This document shows, piece by piece, positions 59,811 through 64,000 of a DNA stretch of 64,000 bases. The notes under the pieces were generated by a model. The model saw only the letters and a program-made list of their open reading frames with translations, searched no databases and had not been told where the DNA came from. Source of the DNA: an uncultured Pelagibacteraceae bacterium (GTDB lineage Bacteria > Pseudomonadota > Alphaproteobacteria > Pelagibacterales > Pelagibacteraceae); contig CACGBP010000003.1 of assembly GCA_902571375.1 (NCBI GenBank), positions 88,902-152,901 on the forward strand, given 5' to 3'. Made by a program: the position numbers and the translations under genes. How positions within the stretch are numbered: the first letter of the stretch is position 1; every line of letters starts with the position of its first letter.

Positions 59811-61385
59811 ATGGCTAGTAAAGATAGAGTATTTATATTTGACACAACAATGCGTGATGGTGAGCAATCACCAGGTGCATCTATGAGCCTTGAAGAAAAA
59901 ATTCAAATCTCAAGAGTCTTTGATGAGTTGGGTATTGATATTATTGAAGCGGGCTTTCCGATTGCGTCACCAGGAGATTTTGAGGCAGTCTCTGCAATTA
60001 GTAAAGTTTTAAAAAAATCTATTCCTTGTGGGTTAGCTAGACACTCAAAAAAAGATATTGATAGATGTTATGAAGCATTAAAACATGCACCTAGATTTAG
60101 AATTCATACTTTTATATCTACAAGTCCACTTCACATGAAACATAAACTTAATAAGACACCAGACCAAGTTTATGAGTCAATTAAAGAACATGTCACATAT
60201 GCTAGAAATTTAACAGATGATGTTGAATGGTCTTGTGAGGATGGAACAAGAACTGATATGGATTATATGTGTAAAACAGTTGAACTTGCAATAAAATCTG
60301 GAGCATCAACAATAAACATTCCAGACACAGTTGGTTATACAGTTCCGTCTGAATTTACCAAAATTATTGAAACCTTATTAAATAAAGTTCCAAATATTGA
60401 TAAAGCAATTCTATCAACACATTGTCATAATGATTTAGGATTAGCAGTTGCAAATTCTTTGGCTGGTGTACAAGCTGGTGCAAGACAAATAGAATGTACA
60501 ATTAATGGTATAGGAGAGAGAGCAGGAAATGCAGCTTTAGAAGAAGTTGTGATGGCTATCAGAACAAGAAATGATTTAATGCCATATGAAACTGGAATTA
60601 ATACATCACTATTAAGCAAAGCATCTAAATTGGTATCTAATGTTACTGGTTTCCCTGTTCAATTTAATAAAGCAATTGTTGGAAAAAACGCATTTGCTCA
60701 TGAGTCAGGAATTCATCAAGATGGAATGTTGAAAAATAGAAATACCTACGAGATTATGACACCTGAAAGTGTGGGTGTAAAACAAACTTCATTAGTTATG
60801 GGGAAACATTCAGGAAGACATGCTTTTAAAGATAAATTAATCAGTCTTGGTTATGCAGATTTAACTGACGATGTAATTGAAAATGCATTTGGAAAATTTA
60901 AAATTTTAGCAGATAAGAAAAAACATATATATGATGAAGATATAATTGCATTGGTAGACGATAGTTTGGTCACAGATAATAAAGCTAATAAAATCATTCT
61001 GAAATCTCTTAAAGTTTTTGCGGGAACAGGAGAGCCCCAAAAAGCTGAAATGAAATTAGATATTGACGGACAAATTAAATCAGCTTCAGAAACTGGTGAT
61101 GGACCAGTTGATGCTATATTCAAGTGTATTAGGAACTTATTTCCACATGATGTTAATTTACAATTGTATCAAGTGCATGCTGTGACGGAAGGTACAGACG
61201 CTCAAGCTACTGTAAGTGTTCGTATTGAGGAAAATGGAAAAACAACAGTTGGTCAAGCGGCAGATACAGATACATTGGTTGCATCAGCTAATGCTTATAT
61301 TGCAGCTTTGAATAAAATGATTATTAAAAGAGAAAAAACTGCTCCTATGATGGAACAAGAAAATGAAAAAGTAAGAGGTATTTAA
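59811..61385 (+). CDS. leuA: 2-isopropylmalate synthase
   Basis: First step of leucine synthesis: acetyl-CoA plus 2-ketoisovalerate. The 524-aa protein has the HMGL-like TIM barrel (FDTTMRDGEQSPGASMS with the metal-binding Asp; STHCHNDLGLAVANSLAGVQAG; GIGERAGNAALEE) and the C-terminal regulatory LeuA_dimer domain (from about residue 395, QATVSVRIEENGKTTVGQAA). The mid-region GKHSGRHAFKDKL is typical. mreB begins at the very next base after the stop, so biosynthesis and cell-shape genes are probably on one transcript. Confidence 0.95.
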   Translation: MASKDRVFIFDTTMRDGEQSPGASMSLEEKIQISRVFDELGIDIIEAGFPIASPGDFEAVSAISKVLKKSIPCGLARHSKKDIDRCYEALKHAPRFRIHTFISTSPLHMKHKLNKTPDQVYESIKEHVTYARNLTDDVEWSCEDGTRTDMDYMCKTVELAIKSGASTINIPDTVGYTVPSEFTKIIETLLNKVPNIDKAILSTHCHNDLGLAVANSLAGVQAGARQIECTINGIGERAGNAALEEVVMAIRTRNDLMPYETGINTSLLSKASKLVSNVTGFPVQFNKAIVGKNAFAHESGIHQDGMLKNRNTYEIMTPESVGVKQTSLVMGKHSGRHAFKDKLISLGYADLTDDVIENAFGKFKILADKKKHIYDEDIIALVDDSLVTDNKANKIILKSLKVFAGTGEPQKAEMKLDIDGQIKSASETGDGPVDAIFKCIRNLFPHDVNLQLYQVHAVTEGTDAQATVSVRIEENGKTTVGQAADTDTLVASANAYIAALNKMIIKREKTAPMMEQENEKVRGI

Positions 61386-62420
<1,035 letters not shown>

Positions 62421-62425
62421 GAAAG

Positions 62426-63640
62426 ATGGCATCGAGTAGAGATGACTTTATTATCGCAATTCGTTCTGCTTTTTTAAAAAAAAGTACCCAACAAAAATTT
62501 TCATTACTAACACTAGTTTTTATCTCAATTTTTGTAATTATTTTATCTAGTTTAGATTTTAAAGTAATTAGATATTTAAAAATTGGAATTAATGAATTGG
62601 TTTATAGATCATCTTTTGTTGTTTCTATTCCTGAAAATTTTGTTAAAAACTCATTTATAGAAGTTAAGGAATACAGCACTTACTATAATAATTACAAAAA
62701 AATCAAAGATAATTTAGATGATTTGCAGTCGAAAAATATTTCAAGTGAAATTACACAATATGAGAACAAGGAACTAAAAGAATTAATCAATGACTATGTG
62801 TCAAGTGCAGACAAAATATTGGCAAAAATTATCGTAGATCACGAAAGCCCATTTTTAAAAAGCATCATAATAAATAAAGGAAGTAAAGATAAAATAAAAA
62901 TTGGAACAAACATTTATGATCAATCTTATTTGATTGGCAGAGTTATCGAGGTTAATTATAAAACTTCAAGAGTTCTGTTACTTTCTGATCTAAACTCTAA
63001 TGTTCCAGTTACGATTGCACCTCAAAATATACAAGCAATAATTACTGGAGATGGAGATAATACTGCTCAAATAAAATATATTAAAGATGGTATTTTGGAA
63101 GATTTTACAAATGAAAGTATTGTTTATTCATCAGGAACTGGTGCAATTTTTAAAAGTGGTAGCCCAATAGGTAAAGTCAAAATTATTAATAATGATAAAT
63201 CTAAACAAATTTATGTTGATTTTTTTAGTGATTTTACCCAATTAAAATACGTTTTTGCAGAGATAATTACAAAACAAGAAATCACAAGTTCTCAAGAAAA
63301 TTTTGAGGACACTGGTCCAATGAATGCAAAATTGAAAATATTAGAGGATGAACTTGAGATTATTGAACAAAGTAATTTAAAATTTAAAGAAGAAAATGAA
63401 AACTTAAAAGCAAAAATTAATGACCTAGATAGTCAGATTAAAAATTATCAATTTGAGATATCAAATCAAAAAAATAAAATTAATCAATTCAATATCGACA
63501 CAGAAGAGTTAAAGTTTTTAAGATTAAATCTTGAATATAGTCATAAATGTAGAAAGTCATTTTTTAATACTAAAGGTTTTGTTGTTGGAACTACAGAATA
63601 TAAAAATTGTATAATGAATAAAGGAAGAATTAATGACTAG
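62426..63640 (+). CDS. mreC: Rod shape-determining protein MreC with extra C-terminal coiled coil
   Basis: 404-aa bitopic scaffold of the elongation machinery. One membrane segment (LLTLVFISIFVIILSSL), a coiled coil, then the MreC beta domains (KIIVDHESPFLKSIIINKGSKDKIKIG and LIGRVIEVNYKTSRVLLLSDLNS). After the usual end, residues about 296-404 add a second charged coiled coil (299-370) and a short module with C375, GF 384-385, GT 388-389, Y392, C395 (GFVVGTTEYKNC). That tail is not part of standard MreC. It overlaps mreD by 8 nt. Confidence 0.9.
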   Translation: MASSRDDFIIAIRSAFLKKSTQQKFSLLTLVFISIFVIILSSLDFKVIRYLKIGINELVYRSSFVVSIPENFVKNSFIEVKEYSTYYNNYKKIKDNLDDLQSKNISSEITQYENKELKELINDYVSSADKILAKIIVDHESPFLKSIIINKGSKDKIKIGTNIYDQSYLIGRVIEVNYKTSRVLLLSDLNSNVPVTIAPQNIQAIITGDGDNTAQIKYIKDGILEDFTNESIVYSSGTGAIFKSGSPIGKVKIINNDKSKQIYVDFFSDFTQLKYVFAEIITKQEITSSQENFEDTGPMNAKLKILEDELEIIEQSNLKFKEENENLKAKINDLDSQIKNYQFEISNQKNKINQFNIDTEELKFLRLNLEYSHKCRKSFFNTKGFVVGTTEYKNCIMNKGRIND

Positions 63641-64000
63641 TCTAAAAACAAGAGGATTTTATTATAAGTTATATTCTTTGTTGCCACTAATTGTTTTGTT
63701 TATATCTGTTCTCAATGAATTTGATTTTAATTATTTAAATCTAGACTATTTTTCATTTAATTTTCCATTCATATTAATTTTTTTCTTTACTTTAAAAGAT
63801 TTTAAAAATTTTGATTATTTATTAGTTTTTTTTGCTGGGTTGATTAACGATACTGTAGTTGGTTTGCCTTTAGGTATAAGTAGCTTGTCTTATATTTTAA
63901 TTTGTATCGCTACTTCTTATTTCAGGAATATTACCATTAGACCAAATCAAATTAAAGACTGGTTTTATTTCTTGTTAATAATCAGTTTACTAAATTCAAT
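63633..64000 (+). CDS. mreD: Rod shape-determining protein MreD, partial
   Basis: Translated by hand from ATG 63633; 122 codons are open to the window end, so the C-terminus is missing. The product is very hydrophobic with several membrane helices (LPLIVLFISVLNEF, FPFILIFFFTL, LLVFFAGLINDTVVGLPLGISSLSYILI). GLINDTVVGLPLGISSL resembles the MreD family segment DxxxGxPLG. It is the third gene of mreBCD and overlaps mreC by 8 nt. Confidence 0.85.
   Translation, partial: MTSLKTRGFYYKLYSLLPLIVLFISVLNEFDFNYLNLDYFSFNFPFILIFFFTLKDFKNFDYLLVFFAGLINDTVVGLPLGISSLSYILICIATSYFRNITIRPNQIKDWFYFLLIISLLNS

Overview
This is a strongly A+T-rich, gene-dense window with very short spacers, many 4-nt to 20-nt gene overlaps and almost no recognisable terminators. 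The gene content (carA divergent from yqeY-dnaG-rpoD, lpxC-bamD-ligA, hflK-hflC-DUF2065-degP, ilvB-ilvN-ilvC-leuA, a permuted two-piece tmRNA) points to an alphaproteobacterium. The compaction and composition fit a streamlined marine SAR11 (Candidatus Pelagibacter-like) genome. Species assignment is inference; there is no rRNA in the window. I see no insertion sequence, CRISPR array or prophage.

Layout. 1-5.4 kb, minus strand: uvrB, a pteridine-reductase-like SDR, folB, uvrC and pgsA form one overlapping operon. 5.4-9.5 kb: aspartate-type aminotransferase, thioredoxin reductase, an ELM1-family protein with a 2-oxoglutarate oxygenase-like gene, and an orphan tail-anchored protein. 9.6-14 kb: carB-carA on the minus strand. 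14.1-18.5 kb: yqeY-dnaG-rpoD and two tRNA genes. 18.5-20.7 kb: mlaC-mlaA and a peptidoglycan amidase. 20.7-21.1 kb: RNase P RNA.

21.1-36 kb is a division and wall (dcw) cluster, preceded by a promoter and a three-repeat MraZ operator: mraZ, ftsZ, rsmH, ftsL, ftsI, a murE-murF fusion, mraY, murD, ftsW, ddl, ftsQ, a shrunken ftsA-like gene, lpxC. Compared with the usual order, ftsZ has moved to the front. murG, murC and murB are absent from the cluster. The gene in the ftsA slot keeps only what looks like the 1C interaction subdomain and a C-terminal amphipathic helix, without the actin-like ATPase core. I consider this the most interesting biology in the window.

36-45 kb: bamD, ligA, pepP, uvrD, an AsmA-like gene and fumC. 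45.4-48.6 kb: a MazG-like gene and a sugar/envelope cassette (DegT-family PLP enzyme with His in place of Lys, NAD-sugar SDR, GT2 glycosyltransferase). 48.6-49.3 kb: a small lipoprotein gene sits between direct repeats that copy the end of the adjacent two-piece tmRNA. 49.3-64 kb: thyX, a methyltransferase, an mrp-type ATPase, hflK-hflC-DUF2065-degP-miaA, ilvB-ilvN-ilvC-leuA, and mreB-mreC-mreD (mreD cut by the window end).

The genes serve mainly core processes: DNA repair (uvrABC parts, uvrD, ligA), replication and transcription (dnaG, rpoD), division and wall synthesis, cell shape (mre), outer-membrane maintenance (mla, bamD, lpxC, AsmA), branched-chain amino acids, and folate/thymidylate metabolism.
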